Source of the DNA: Gammaproteobacteria bacterium
GTDB lineage: Bacteria; Pseudomonadota; Gammaproteobacteria; SZUA-229
DNA length: 40,079 nucleotides
NCBI GenBank assembly: GCA_029287435.1
Contig: JARFRD010000025.1
Coordinates: 1-40,079, forward strand
Direction: 5' to 3'
In this document: piece by piece, positions 1-9,704 of the stretch
Layout of the letters: each line of letters begins with the position of its first letter
Numbering within the stretch: the stretch's first letter is position 1
Translations under genes and position numbers: made by a program
Notes under the pieces: generated by a model
Told to the model about the DNA's origin: nothing
What the model saw: the letters and a program-made list of their open reading frames with translations, nothing else
Databases searched by the model: none

Positions 1-206
1 CAGAGCTTGACCTGGTGGATGTGGCCCTGCAGATCTCAAATGATAACAGCGAACAGGTCAAAACCTGGATGAGTACTGGCAAGCTTGCTCCTGTCTCTGA
101 TGATCAGGCAAAGTACTGGATAGAAACTGATGCGACTGTATGGGCAGTCGTGGTTAAACCCTGGGTACTGGTTCAAGATATAAAAAGAGACAAGCATGAA
201 CACTAA
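1..206 (+). CDS. DUF2288-like small protein, 5' end outside window
   Basis: Open frame from base 3 reads ELDLVDVALQISNDNSEQVKTWMSTGKLAPVSDDQAKYWIE...WAVVVKPWVLVQ; the C-terminal 'W.VVV.PWVLVQ' resembles DUF2288. Confidence 0.7.
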   Translation, partial: ELDLVDVALQISNDNSEQVKTWMSTGKLAPVSDDQAKYWIETDATVWAVVVKPWVLVQDIKRDKHEH

Positions 207-309
207 AAAAGACAAGACTATCGACCATGAGGCAATCCAGTTTGCATCTTGCTTTTTCAAACCACTACTCGAAAATACGCCGGCAGCTGCCTGACAGGTA
301 AACACATAG

Positions 310-2778
310 ATGAGCTGGCTCAGGCCTTTCAACTATATCGGCAGAAAGCTGCTCTATATATGGGTGAAGGTTGAGGTTGTCCCTTCCAGTGTTGAGCAGC
401 TGGCGCTCGACCCGGACAAACCGGTTATCTATGTACTTGAGTCACGCGCATGGACCAGCTTGCTGGTTTTGCAACAGGAATGTGCGCGGCTCAACCTGGT
501 CTCGCCGTTAAAGCGCCTTTCGCCGAAGCAAATTAGCAACTGGCATTCAGTCTATACCATAGCCCCGCGACAGCCTTTCAAGGCATGGCTGTTGAAAGAG
601 CCAAAACGCTCGCGCATGATTCGCGGCCTGCTCGAAACAATGCTGGAATACCCGGAGCTTGATATTCAGCTGGTGCCAGTATCCATTTTCTGGGGCCGCC
701 CGGTGGCCAAGCAACAAAGCACACTTACCGTATTGTTTGCACATTCATGGGAAATCGGAGGTCGTATCCGACAGTTCTTCAGGATACTGATACATGGGCG
801 AGACACCCTGTTACAGTTTTCTGAAGTCATCTGTTTTAGAGACCTGGTCGATGCTGATAAAGAAAACGATGACAACATCGACCACATTCAGGGCGTTCTC
901 TCCGACAGATTACACAAGGTAAAAACCGCGACACTTGGGCCTGATACTTCACATCGCCGCACTCTTGTCAGGGAATTACTGACCCTGCCTGATGTACAGG
1001 ATGCCATCCAGAAACGCAGCATCGAAGATAACAAGTCTCACTATCAAGCCGCTTTGCAGGCGAGAAGATACCTGTACGAGATCGTTGCCGACCGCACCAG
1101 CATTACCATTCGCCTGATGCAAAAGGGGCTCACATCCTTCTGGAACAAGTTTTATTCAGGCATAGAAGTGATCAACGCTGCACAATTACGGCACCTGGCT
1201 CTGACACATGAGCTGGTTTATGTCCCCTGTCACCGCAGTCATGTCGATTACCTGTTGCTTTCATATGTGATCTATTACGAAGGGCTTTCAATTCCGCATA
1301 TTGCTGCCGGTAAAAATCTGAATATGCCGATTATTGGTCCGATTCTACGAGGTGGTGGTGCATTCTTTATACGACGCAGCTTCAAAGGTAACGAGCTGTA
1401 CTCCACCGTGATGTTCGAGTACCTGGCCAAACAGATATCCACAGGCATTCCGGTTGAATATTTCATAGAAGGCGGGCGTAGTCGTACCGGCAGACTTTTA
1501 ACCCCCAAGCCGGGCATGCTGGCCATGACCATTCGCAGCTTTCTGAAGTATCGCGAACGGCCCGTTGCTTTTATTCCCGTCTATGTTGGCTATGAAAAAA
1601 TGATTGAAGGCAAGGCCTACCTTGCTGAACTTGGCGGCCAGGACAAAAAAGCTGAATCCCTGTTTTCATCCATAAAATCCATTTTCAGCATCAAGGGCAA
1701 GCATGGCAAGGTTTACACCAGTTTCGGCTCACCCGTATTTTTAACCAGCATACTTGATAGCCAAAATCCGAACTGGCCACTGCAGAGTTATGATGACGCG
1801 CATCGGCCAGAATGGGTAAGAGACGTGGTTAATGAAACAGCAAACGAAATCATGCTGAACATTAATCGCGCAGCCCATGTGAATGCAGTCAATCTCATCT
1901 CAACGGTGCTGCTCACCACGCCCAAACAACATATGGACGAGAACCAGTTGGCTTCCATGATCGAACTGTATCGCTCCCTTATCCTTGCCATCGACTACTC
2001 CGATAACATCAACGTTACCGAGCTGTCGGGGCAGGAGCAGATATCGCGTGCCGAGTCCCTAAAGCGCGTACGTCGTCGCAAGCACAAAATGGGGGACATT
2101 ATTTATCTAGACAGAAAACATACAATACTGCTGACCTACTACAGAAATAACATACTACACCTGATGGCACTGCCATCAGCCATAGCCTGCTGTTTCAATA
2201 ACACTAATACACAAACTCATGAACAGGTACTAGCGCAAATATCTCCTGTATATCCATTCCTGCGCAGACAGTTATTCATTACCTGGGGTCAGGAAGACCT
2301 CCCTGAAATTACCGCGCATATACTCGGTATACTGGTCAGCAAAAAGCTGTTACATAAAGACAAAAAAGGCGTTTACAGTCGCCCACGCACAAGCAGCATT
2401 GAGTCGGCACAACTGGATTTATTATCAAAAGTGATTACTCCGATATTGCAGGTGTACTACATGACCTTTGCGATCCTGTTCAACACCGGAAGCAGGAAAA
2501 TCACCAGGGCAGAACTTATCGAACTCAGCCACCTTATGGCACAGCGCGTCTCGATGATTTATGATTTGAGCTCGCCTGACTTTTTCGACAAGCGCCTGAT
2601 CACCAATTTTATCGATACGCTGAAGGATATCGATTACATCAATTTCGATAATGACGGGCCCATTGAATACAGCGACGAATCACTCGCGGTAGGTGAAGAC
2701 GCTGTCTCCCTGCTCGACAAAGGCGTCAGAAGCAGCATATTACAGCTACTGTCTGCCGACAAAATCAGGAAACAATGA
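310..2778 (+). CDS. plsB: glycerol-3-phosphate 1-O-acyltransferase PlsB
   Basis: 822 aa; acyltransferase motifs CHRSHVDY, GAFFIRR, FIEGGRSRTG in the PlsB context. Confidence 0.96.
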   Translation: MSWLRPFNYIGRKLLYIWVKVEVVPSSVEQLALDPDKPVIYVLESRAWTSLLVLQQECARLNLVSPLKRLSPKQISNWHSVYTIAPRQPFKAWLLKEPKRSRMIRGLLETMLEYPELDIQLVPVSIFWGRPVAKQQSTLTVLFAHSWEIGGRIRQFFRILIHGRDTLLQFSEVICFRDLVDADKENDDNIDHIQGVLSDRLHKVKTATLGPDTSHRRTLVRELLTLPDVQDAIQKRSIEDNKSHYQAALQARRYLYEIVADRTSITIRLMQKGLTSFWNKFYSGIEVINAAQLRHLALTHELVYVPCHRSHVDYLLLSYVIYYEGLSIPHIAAGKNLNMPIIGPILRGGGAFFIRRSFKGNELYSTVMFEYLAKQISTGIPVEYFIEGGRSRTGRLLTPKPGMLAMTIRSFLKYRERPVAFIPVYVGYEKMIEGKAYLAELGGQDKKAESLFSSIKSIFSIKGKHGKVYTSFGSPVFLTSILDSQNPNWPLQSYDDAHRPEWVRDVVNETANEIMLNINRAAHVNAVNLISTVLLTTPKQHMDENQLASMIELYRSLILAIDYSDNINVTELSGQEQISRAESLKRVRRRKHKMGDIIYLDRKHTILLTYYRNNILHLMALPSAIACCFNNTNTQTHEQVLAQISPVYPFLRRQLFITWGQEDLPEITAHILGILVSKKLLHKDKKGVYSRPRTSSIESAQLDLLSKVITPILQVYYMTFAILFNTGSRKITRAELIELSHLMAQRVSMIYDLSSPDFFDKRLITNFIDTLKDIDYINFDNDGPIEYSDESLAVGEDAVSLLDKGVRSSILQLLSADKIRKQ

Positions 2779-5465
2779 TGGGAAAGACTGACAAGCTGAT
2801 ATCACGCACTAAAACACTTTACCGTGACAATCCATGGCGTGGCCGCATCCTGCTCACGCTGGCAATCATTCTATTATTACTCGTAATTACCCGGGTAATG
2901 CTTGCGCCTACGATTATCTACAGCGCAACCACCTGGCTCAATAACCAGGGCATTGACGCCACTATCGAAGACGTTTCCTTTCGTATTATCGGTGGAGAAT
3001 TTTCCCTGATAAACGCTGTAGGCAAAAATGAAAGCGGCGAGCTATTTCATGTCGATGAAATCGGGGTCCACTGGTCGTGGCGTCCGCTTGCCAAAAAGAC
3101 TGTGGTCGTTCATCGCATTGATCTAAAAAATTTCAAGGCTGATGTGCAACAATATACCGATGCCATCGTCGTCGCCGGCATCTTGATACCTCTTGGCGCC
3201 GCGCCCGCCACAGAACAACCCGAGGAACCCGTGGATGAAGGCCCAATACAGTGGGCTGCCGAACTCAACGAGGTCACATTCCAGAATATTGAATCCTGTT
3301 ATGAACAGCACCTGTCCAAACACAGCGATGCTGAACCCCGGAAACAACTTGATTACTGTGTAGCTCTCTCCGGCCTGAAGTGGAGCGGTAGCGTTGGTTA
3401 CGCAGTCAATAAATCTCTTATCGACAAGGACCCCGTGCCTGTGAGCTCGGAAGGCGACTTTCTTTTATCAGGTTTCAGTGTCACGGATCGAATCCAGTCG
3501 AAATCCATGCTCTTTATTGATGAAACCCGGCTGAATAACGTTCGCATCAATGGACTCAACGATATCAGTATTGAGCGCGTTAACATAAACCTGCTGTCTG
3601 CCCTGCAGCGGGAAGATTCCAAACATAAAGATATCGTGCGCCTGAGCGACCTGTTGCTATCAGGCGTTTCGCTCAAGAACCTCTCAAATCTGACGCTTGC
3701 CGAGATTAGCCTCGACAGCCCCGGCCTTTATCTTGTCAAAGGCAAAGACACCTGGGAATATGAATCCTGGTTACCACCGAGCAACTCGACAAATGAAGAT
3801 ACAAAAAAATCAACTGAAGCAAAGCAATCAAGCGCGCAAACAGAAACTGGCAGCTTCAAACTTAATCTCGGTAACATCAGGATCACAAAATCCGACTTTT
3901 GCCTTAACAAGACTGACATCAAACAATACTACTGCCTGAATCTGGCTGATGTTAACTGGAATGGCGAATTTAATGTGGATGCATCTGATTCTGAAAAAGT
4001 CTCGGCAAAAGGCTCGCTCACACTTGATAGCCTGCTGGTGCGTAATCGAACAATAGAGCGAGGCCTAACCAGGTTCGACAAACTGGCCATTGATAATATC
4101 GATGTAAAGGATATTAATAACGCAGCCATTCAGAATGTAACACTGACCAAACTTGCTGCATTGCAACGCAGTGAAAAAGAAGATGACCAGACTGTCATAC
4201 TGGATGCCATCAATGTGAAATCAACAAGCTTTAAAGATGGCAACGATCTGCATATCTCGAGCGTCATTATTTCTGAATTGGGTGCTCATGCCTCTATCAA
4301 TAAGGACGGCGCTTTTGAACATGACAAATGGCTCCCCAAAGATAATAGCGCGAAGAAAGGGGAAGAATCAGCTGCAAAGGCGGATAAAACCAATGATGAA
4401 GCTAATAAGCAAGGTCAAGATCTCAACTTCCGGCTGGATAACTTTGAACTCAAAACAAAACGTCCACTGCTTTTTACCGACAGCGTGTACTCACCACCAC
4501 TTGAAGCAGGATTGAAAACTCTTAGTTTATCTGTACAAAAACTTGACTCGAGCAAACCCGAGCAGGAAAGTCCGTTTGAGTTAAGCACCAAAACTACGCG
4601 ACATGGCACCGCCGATATAAAAGGTGTCATTATGCCTTTCAAGGAAAGGCTGTCATTTGATGCGACAGGCAACGTGGACGGAATTGATTTACGCGCTTTC
4701 TCCAATGCGGCCAAAAAAGAAATTGGCCACATTATCAAGAGTGGGCAACTCGATGCTGAATTAAAACTTCTTGCAGTAGACGGTCAGCTAGACAGTGTTA
4801 TTGATCTGAAATTACAAAAATTTAATCTTAAGGCAGTAAGCAAAGAGGACGCCAAGGCACTGGATGACATGTTTGGTATGCCTATCAACCAGTCCCTGAT
4901 TCTGCTAAAGGACAAAAAAGATACGATCAAACTCAGTATCCCCATCACTGGAGATGTGAATAATCCTAATTTCGATCCAACAAACGCGATTATACAGGCC
5001 ACGGCGAAGGCAACAACGGTGACACTGGTTACATTCTATACGCCTTATGGCCTCGCCTATGCAGGCGGCAATGTGTTGTTCAACATGGCTACTGCGCTCA
5101 ATTTCGAACCTATACCGTTTGATGCCGGTTCACCAGAGATGACTTCTGCGGGCAAAGAGCAACTCGATAAGCTTGCAATATTACTCAAGGAAAAGCCGCA
5201 CCTGCATTTAACCATGTGCGGCATGACTAACCTTACAGATATACATAAGCTGTATTCACGCACAAAGGATCTCAAAGAGGGCGAGGAATTACAACTCAAG
5301 CCAAAACAGATTGAAAAACTTGAGACCATTGCACAACAAAGGCAGACAAAAGCAAAAGATTACCTGGTCAACACACATGCCATAGACCACTCCCAGCTGA
5401 TTCTCTGCACGCCCGAGTACCACACTGATGCCGAGTCTGTCAGTGGCGTTGAAATTACGATTTAA
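2775..5465 (+). CDS. DUF748 / AsmA-like membrane-anchored protein with OmpA-like C-terminal segment
   Basis: 896 aa, N-terminal TM, AsmA-like repeats, C-terminal 'PFDAGSPEMTSAGKEQLDKLAILLKEKPHLHL'; ATGA overlap with plsB stop. Confidence 0.8.
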   Translation: MMGKTDKLISRTKTLYRDNPWRGRILLTLAIILLLLVITRVMLAPTIIYSATTWLNNQGIDATIEDVSFRIIGGEFSLINAVGKNESGELFHVDEIGVHWSWRPLAKKTVVVHRIDLKNFKADVQQYTDAIVVAGILIPLGAAPATEQPEEPVDEGPIQWAAELNEVTFQNIESCYEQHLSKHSDAEPRKQLDYCVALSGLKWSGSVGYAVNKSLIDKDPVPVSSEGDFLLSGFSVTDRIQSKSMLFIDETRLNNVRINGLNDISIERVNINLLSALQREDSKHKDIVRLSDLLLSGVSLKNLSNLTLAEISLDSPGLYLVKGKDTWEYESWLPPSNSTNEDTKKSTEAKQSSAQTETGSFKLNLGNIRITKSDFCLNKTDIKQYYCLNLADVNWNGEFNVDASDSEKVSAKGSLTLDSLLVRNRTIERGLTRFDKLAIDNIDVKDINNAAIQNVTLTKLAALQRSEKEDDQTVILDAINVKSTSFKDGNDLHISSVIISELGAHASINKDGAFEHDKWLPKDNSAKKGEESAAKADKTNDEANKQGQDLNFRLDNFELKTKRPLLFTDSVYSPPLEAGLKTLSLSVQKLDSSKPEQESPFELSTKTTRHGTADIKGVIMPFKERLSFDATGNVDGIDLRAFSNAAKKEIGHIIKSGQLDAELKLLAVDGQLDSVIDLKLQKFNLKAVSKEDAKALDDMFGMPINQSLILLKDKKDTIKLSIPITGDVNNPNFDPTNAIIQATAKATTVTLVTFYTPYGLAYAGGNVLFNMATALNFEPIPFDAGSPEMTSAGKEQLDKLAILLKEKPHLHLTMCGMTNLTDIHKLYSRTKDLKEGEELQLKPKQIEKLETIAQQRQTKAKDYLVNTHAIDHSQLILCTPEYHTDAESVSGVEITI

Positions 5466-5537
5466 ATGCCCGGTCTGACTAAATTTGCAATAAAAATCTG
5501 CTATATACCTTGGTGAATCAGTAAAACTTGTGTATTC

Positions 5538-6230
5538 ATGCGCCTACTTAAACTTGCAAGATTATTTCTCCCGTTACTTGCCTTTGTTTCACTGCTCGGT
5601 TGCGATAGCGATGATGACGGCAATCGCGTGTTGATTGGCAACTCGAGTACTCTGCTTGAGCTGGGCAGCCTTCAGTACCAGGAAGAATTCGCGGTGCAGG
5701 TATCGGACCCTGAAGGTGCGCCTTCAGCCAATACCTTTGTTACCATCAAGCTCACACCGCTGTCCTATAACAAGGGTCAGTATGTGGCTGTTGATAGCAC
5801 GGTGCCGCCTGATGGCACTGCTGATCGTTGGGGCACCAGCGTGTCTGCGGTCTGCGCCTCTGAAGACACGAATAACAACGGTGCACTGGATGCGGGTGAA
5901 GATGTGAATGGCAACGGCGTACTCGAGCCGGATGTACCTACCTTAACGGAACACCCAACAAAAGTACCTACAATCAGCCCCGGCTCAAACATTGTGGTAA
6001 CGGATGAGAACGGATTCGGTTACTTTGCGATCACGTATCCCAAGTCTGAAGGCGCCTGGTCTGACGTCAGGGTAACCGCTGAAGTATCGGACGGACTTCC
6101 CGGCAGCACTTCCAGCTATGACCTTAGTTTGCGTGTCCTGGTTAAAGACCTGGAAGACCTGAGTATCGACCCGCCAGGGGGTGTATTCAGCCCGTATGGC
6201 ACCGCTGCAAACTGTGCCGATCCCTCTTAA
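5538..6230 (+). CDS. putative lipoprotein with Ig-like/Ca-binding-type segment
   Basis: Lipobox LLGC near N-terminus; 'DTNNNGALDAGEDVNGNGVLEPD' motif. Confidence 0.7.
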   Translation: MRLLKLARLFLPLLAFVSLLGCDSDDDGNRVLIGNSSTLLELGSLQYQEEFAVQVSDPEGAPSANTFVTIKLTPLSYNKGQYVAVDSTVPPDGTADRWGTSVSAVCASEDTNNNGALDAGEDVNGNGVLEPDVPTLTEHPTKVPTISPGSNIVVTDENGFGYFAITYPKSEGAWSDVRVTAEVSDGLPGSTSSYDLSLRVLVKDLEDLSIDPPGGVFSPYGTAANCADPS

Positions 6231-6257
6231 TCCAGACATCCTCCAGGCTAGTACAAA

Positions 6258-7331
6258 TTAACGCACGTTGAAGTAAATCTTCTCGGAGATATCGTGCCAG
6301 GCCATAACCTGTTTTCTGAACTTGTCGTAAGACTGGTATATTTTTTTAGCGGCTTCATTCTTGCCGGCCAGTTCGGTGACGACTTCTTCTGACAGGCCCT
6401 TGAGTTTACCGAGCACGTCATCGGGTAATTTACGTACATCGACCTTGTACTTGTTAACCAGCGTATCGAGTGCCGCATTATTTTTCGCGGTGAACTCGGT
6501 CGACATGTCCTGGTTAACCATGCGGCAGGCATTTTTAACAATACTCTGTAAATCCTTATCCAGGGCTTCAAACGCCTTCTTGTTGATAACCGCTTCCAGC
6601 GTCGTGCCTGGCTCATGCCAGCCGGGGTAGTAGTAATACTTGGCGGCCTTGTACAAACCAAAAGCCAGGTCGTTATACGGTCCTACCCACTCGGTAGCAT
6701 CAATCGCGCCGGTCTTTAACGAGGTAAACAGTTCGCCGCCCGGCAGGTTCACGGGGGTACCACCGGCGCGTCTCAACACTTCACCACCGAGCCCGGGGAT
6801 ACGCATTTTCAAGCCCTTGAGGTCTGCAACGCTGTTAATTTCCTTGTTGAACCAGCCAGCCATCTGCACCGTGGTATTACCCGCTGCTGCAGGCAGCACA
6901 CCGAACGGCGCATAGGTTTCTTCCCACAGCTCCATACCACCACCGTGATACAACCAGGCTGTCATTTCCTGCGCATTCATGCCAAACGGTACCGTTGAGA
7001 AAAATTGCGCCTCTTCGATTTTGCCTTTCCAGTAATACGCCGCGCCGTGACCCATTTGCGCCGTACCTCTGGACACCGCATCAAAAACTTCGAAAGCCGG
7101 CACCAGCTCGCCTGCGCCATAAACTTTCACACTGATGCGCTTGTCTGACATTTCGGTAATCAGCCTGGCCAGTTCATTGGCCCCGGTACCCAGTACAGGA
7201 AAGTTCTTCGGCCAGGTAGTAACCATTTTCCACTTGAGCTTCGTTTTGGCACTGACAATGGCAGGTGCTGCAACACTGCTAGCGGCAACACCACCTATTC
7301 CAGCCTTCTTGATAAAGTCACGACGTTTCAT
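6258..7331 (-). CDS. TRAP transporter solute-binding protein (DctP family), Tat-type signal
   Basis: MKRRDFIKKAG... signal; DctP-like 'RIPGLGGEVLRRAGGTPVNLPGGELFTSLKTGAIDATEWVGPYND'. Confidence 0.9.
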   Translation of the reverse strand: MKRRDFIKKAGIGGVAASSVAAPAIVSAKTKLKWKMVTTWPKNFPVLGTGANELARLITEMSDKRISVKVYGAGELVPAFEVFDAVSRGTAQMGHGAAYYWKGKIEEAQFFSTVPFGMNAQEMTAWLYHGGGMELWEETYAPFGVLPAAAGNTTVQMAGWFNKEINSVADLKGLKMRIPGLGGEVLRRAGGTPVNLPGGELFTSLKTGAIDATEWVGPYNDLAFGLYKAAKYYYYPGWHEPGTTLEAVINKKAFEALDKDLQSIVKNACRMVNQDMSTEFTAKNNAALDTLVNKYKVDVRKLPDDVLGKLKGLSEEVVTELAGKNEAAKKIYQSYDKFRKQVMAWHDISEKIYFNVR

Positions 7332-7381
7332 TTAATTACCTCATCACTGGCCACAGGGGCACAAGAATTATATAAACACAC

Positions 7382-7460
7382 TGTCATCTCGACTGCAGGG
7401 AGAGATCCCCTGAACTGAGCTAAAAACTTCGGGAGATTTCACCCTGCAGTCGAAATGACA
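7382..7460. repeat. 79-bp palindromic intergenic element, copy 1
   Basis: TGTCATCTCGACTGCAGGGAGAGATCCCC...GGGAGATTTCACCCTGCAGTCGAAATGACA; arms are imperfect reverse complements; same length and arms as copies 2 and 3. Confidence 0.9.
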
Positions 7461-7481
7461 TGTTGTTAATTAACAAAATGT

Positions 7482-9692
7482 TTAAACGGGCTGCAGGTTG
7501 GCATAAGCCATAACCAGCCATTTTGTTCCGGCATATTCAAAGTTCACCTGTACCCGGGCATGCGCACCGCTACCCTCGACATTTAGCACGGTACCCTCAC
7601 CAAACTTGGCATGCATTACACGCATGCCAACACCAACACCATTAACCGGAGCAGCAGCTGTGGCCTGCGGCTGATAAACCGGCTGTGATACCGACGGCTT
7701 CGATCGTATTTCATTGAGCAAGTGTTCGGGGATTTCGCTGATAAAGCGTGATGGTGTAGGGTACATGTCCTGGCCATAGAGCCTGCGATGCTCAGCGGAT
7801 GTTAATACCAGCTGCTGTCTTGCACGCGTTATGCCGACGTAACAAAGCCTGCGTTCTTCCTCGAGTTTGCCTTCCTCGTCCAGTGAGCGCTGGCTCGGAA
7901 ATAAACCTTCTTCAAGACCAACAATGAAAACCAGCGGGAACTCGAGTCCTTTCGCACTGTGCAAGGTCATCAACTGTATGCAGTCTTCCCATTCCTTCGC
8001 CTGGCCTTCACCCGCTTCCAGTGCCGCATGCGTGAGGAATGCGGTGAGCTTGGCCATACCCGTGTACTCATCGCTATCTGCATCATAATCAAAACCACGC
8101 GCTGCTGTGACCAGTTCCTCGATGTTTTCCACGCGTGCTTCGGCTTTTTCTGACTTTTCTTTACTGTAATGCTCGATAAGACCACTGGCATGGATTACAT
8201 GTTCTACCTGTTCAAACAGGTCGAGCTCGGCTGAATCTTCTGACAAGCTATCAATCAGGCGTACAAAACCTGCTATCGCATTGGTTGCGCGTGCAGCGAG
8301 TTCCTTGCGATCAAGCAATGTGCGCGCGGCTTCCCACATCGAATAATTTTTCTGCTTCGCGACTTCGCGTATCTTTTCAACGCTGCGATCGCCTATGCCA
8401 CGCGTTGGCGTATTTACAACACGCTCAAACGAGGCATCATCGTTTCGGTTATCAATCAGGCGCAGGTAAGCGAGCGCATCTTTAATCTCGGCACGTTCGA
8501 AGAATCGCAAACCACCATAAACACGGTAAGGTATACCTTCACTGACCAGGCGCTCCTCGAATACACGTGACTGCGCGTTAGAGCGATACAGTATCGCGAT
8601 TTCCGAACGCGCATGGCCATTCTCAATCCACTGTTTCGCACGGTCGATGGCAAAGCGTGCTTCATCAAGCTCATTGAACGCGTTGTAAAAAAGTATCTGT
8701 TCGCCATCTTCGCCACTGGTCCAGAGCTTTTTACCCATGCGATCACTGTTGTGATCGATTAACGCATTCGCCGCGGAAAGGATGGTCGTTGTGGAACGGT
8801 AGTTTTGCTCCAATCGTACCAGCTCTGCATCTTTGAAATGTTTCTGGAACAGCTGAATGTTTTCAACGCGCGCACCACGCCAGGCATAAATCGCCTGGTC
8901 ATCATCGCCCACACTAAAGACTTTATTGTTGTTACCTGCGAGTAAACGAATCAATGCATTCTGTATAGTATTAGTATCCTGGAACACATGGACCAGCAGG
9001 TGTTTAAAGCGACTCTGATAATGCTCAAGCAGCGACTGGTTATCGCGCAATAATTCAAGTGTACGCAGCAGCAATTCAGCGAAGTCGATAACACCTGCGC
9101 GCTTGCAGGCTTCTTCGTAGGCCGTATAGATTCTTACCAGCTGCGTATAGATCGGGTTGCTTGAGGTGTCTACGTGCTGCGGTCTTTGACCTTCATCTTT
9201 ACGCGCGTTGATGAAGCCTTGTGCCTGTCGCGGCGGCCAGCGTGATTCATCAAGTTCCAGCGCCTTGAGCACACGTCTGATCAGGCGGTATTGATCATCA
9301 GAATCCAGTATCTGAAAGGTCTGAGGCAGACCGGCTTCTTTCCAGTGTGCGCGTAACAACCGATGTGACAGGCCATGGAAGGTGCCGACCCACATACCCG
9401 AAACGGGCATGCCCTGCAGTTTCTCAACACGGCCACGCATTTCTGCTGCCGCCTTGTTGGTAAAGGTCACGGCAAAGATATTGTAGGGCGATACGCCCTC
9501 GACCTGGCATAACCATGCAATACGATGCACCAGCACTCGCGTCTTGCCGCTGCCGGCGCCGGCCAGTACCAGCATATGCCCGGGTGGTGCGGTTACGGCT
9601 TCACGTTGTGCCTCGTTGAGGCCATCGAGAATATGCGAAACATCTGCATTTGCTGCTTCTTCGAAAGCCATATCAACGAGGTCATTACTCAT
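7482..9692 (-). CDS. uvrD: UvrD/PcrA-type superfamily 1 DNA helicase with altered Walker B motif
   Basis: Motif I AGAGSGKTRVL, Ia TFTNKAAAEM, III VGDDDQAIYAWRGA, IV EQNYRST, V TLHSAKGLEF, VI YVGITRARQ; C-terminal domain present; motif II reads HVFQDTN. Confidence 0.93.
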   Translation of the reverse strand: MSNDLVDMAFEEAANADVSHILDGLNEAQREAVTAPPGHMLVLAGAGSGKTRVLVHRIAWLCQVEGVSPYNIFAVTFTNKAAAEMRGRVEKLQGMPVSGMWVGTFHGLSHRLLRAHWKEAGLPQTFQILDSDDQYRLIRRVLKALELDESRWPPRQAQGFINARKDEGQRPQHVDTSSNPIYTQLVRIYTAYEEACKRAGVIDFAELLLRTLELLRDNQSLLEHYQSRFKHLLVHVFQDTNTIQNALIRLLAGNNNKVFSVGDDDQAIYAWRGARVENIQLFQKHFKDAELVRLEQNYRSTTTILSAANALIDHNSDRMGKKLWTSGEDGEQILFYNAFNELDEARFAIDRAKQWIENGHARSEIAILYRSNAQSRVFEERLVSEGIPYRVYGGLRFFERAEIKDALAYLRLIDNRNDDASFERVVNTPTRGIGDRSVEKIREVAKQKNYSMWEAARTLLDRKELAARATNAIAGFVRLIDSLSEDSAELDLFEQVEHVIHASGLIEHYSKEKSEKAEARVENIEELVTAARGFDYDADSDEYTGMAKLTAFLTHAALEAGEGQAKEWEDCIQLMTLHSAKGLEFPLVFIVGLEEGLFPSQRSLDEEGKLEEERRLCYVGITRARQQLVLTSAEHRRLYGQDMYPTPSRFISEIPEHLLNEIRSKPSVSQPVYQPQATAAAPVNGVGVGMRVMHAKFGEGTVLNVEGSGAHARVQVNFEYAGTKWLVMAYANLQPV

Positions 9693-9704
9693 AGTAAATA
9701 CACC

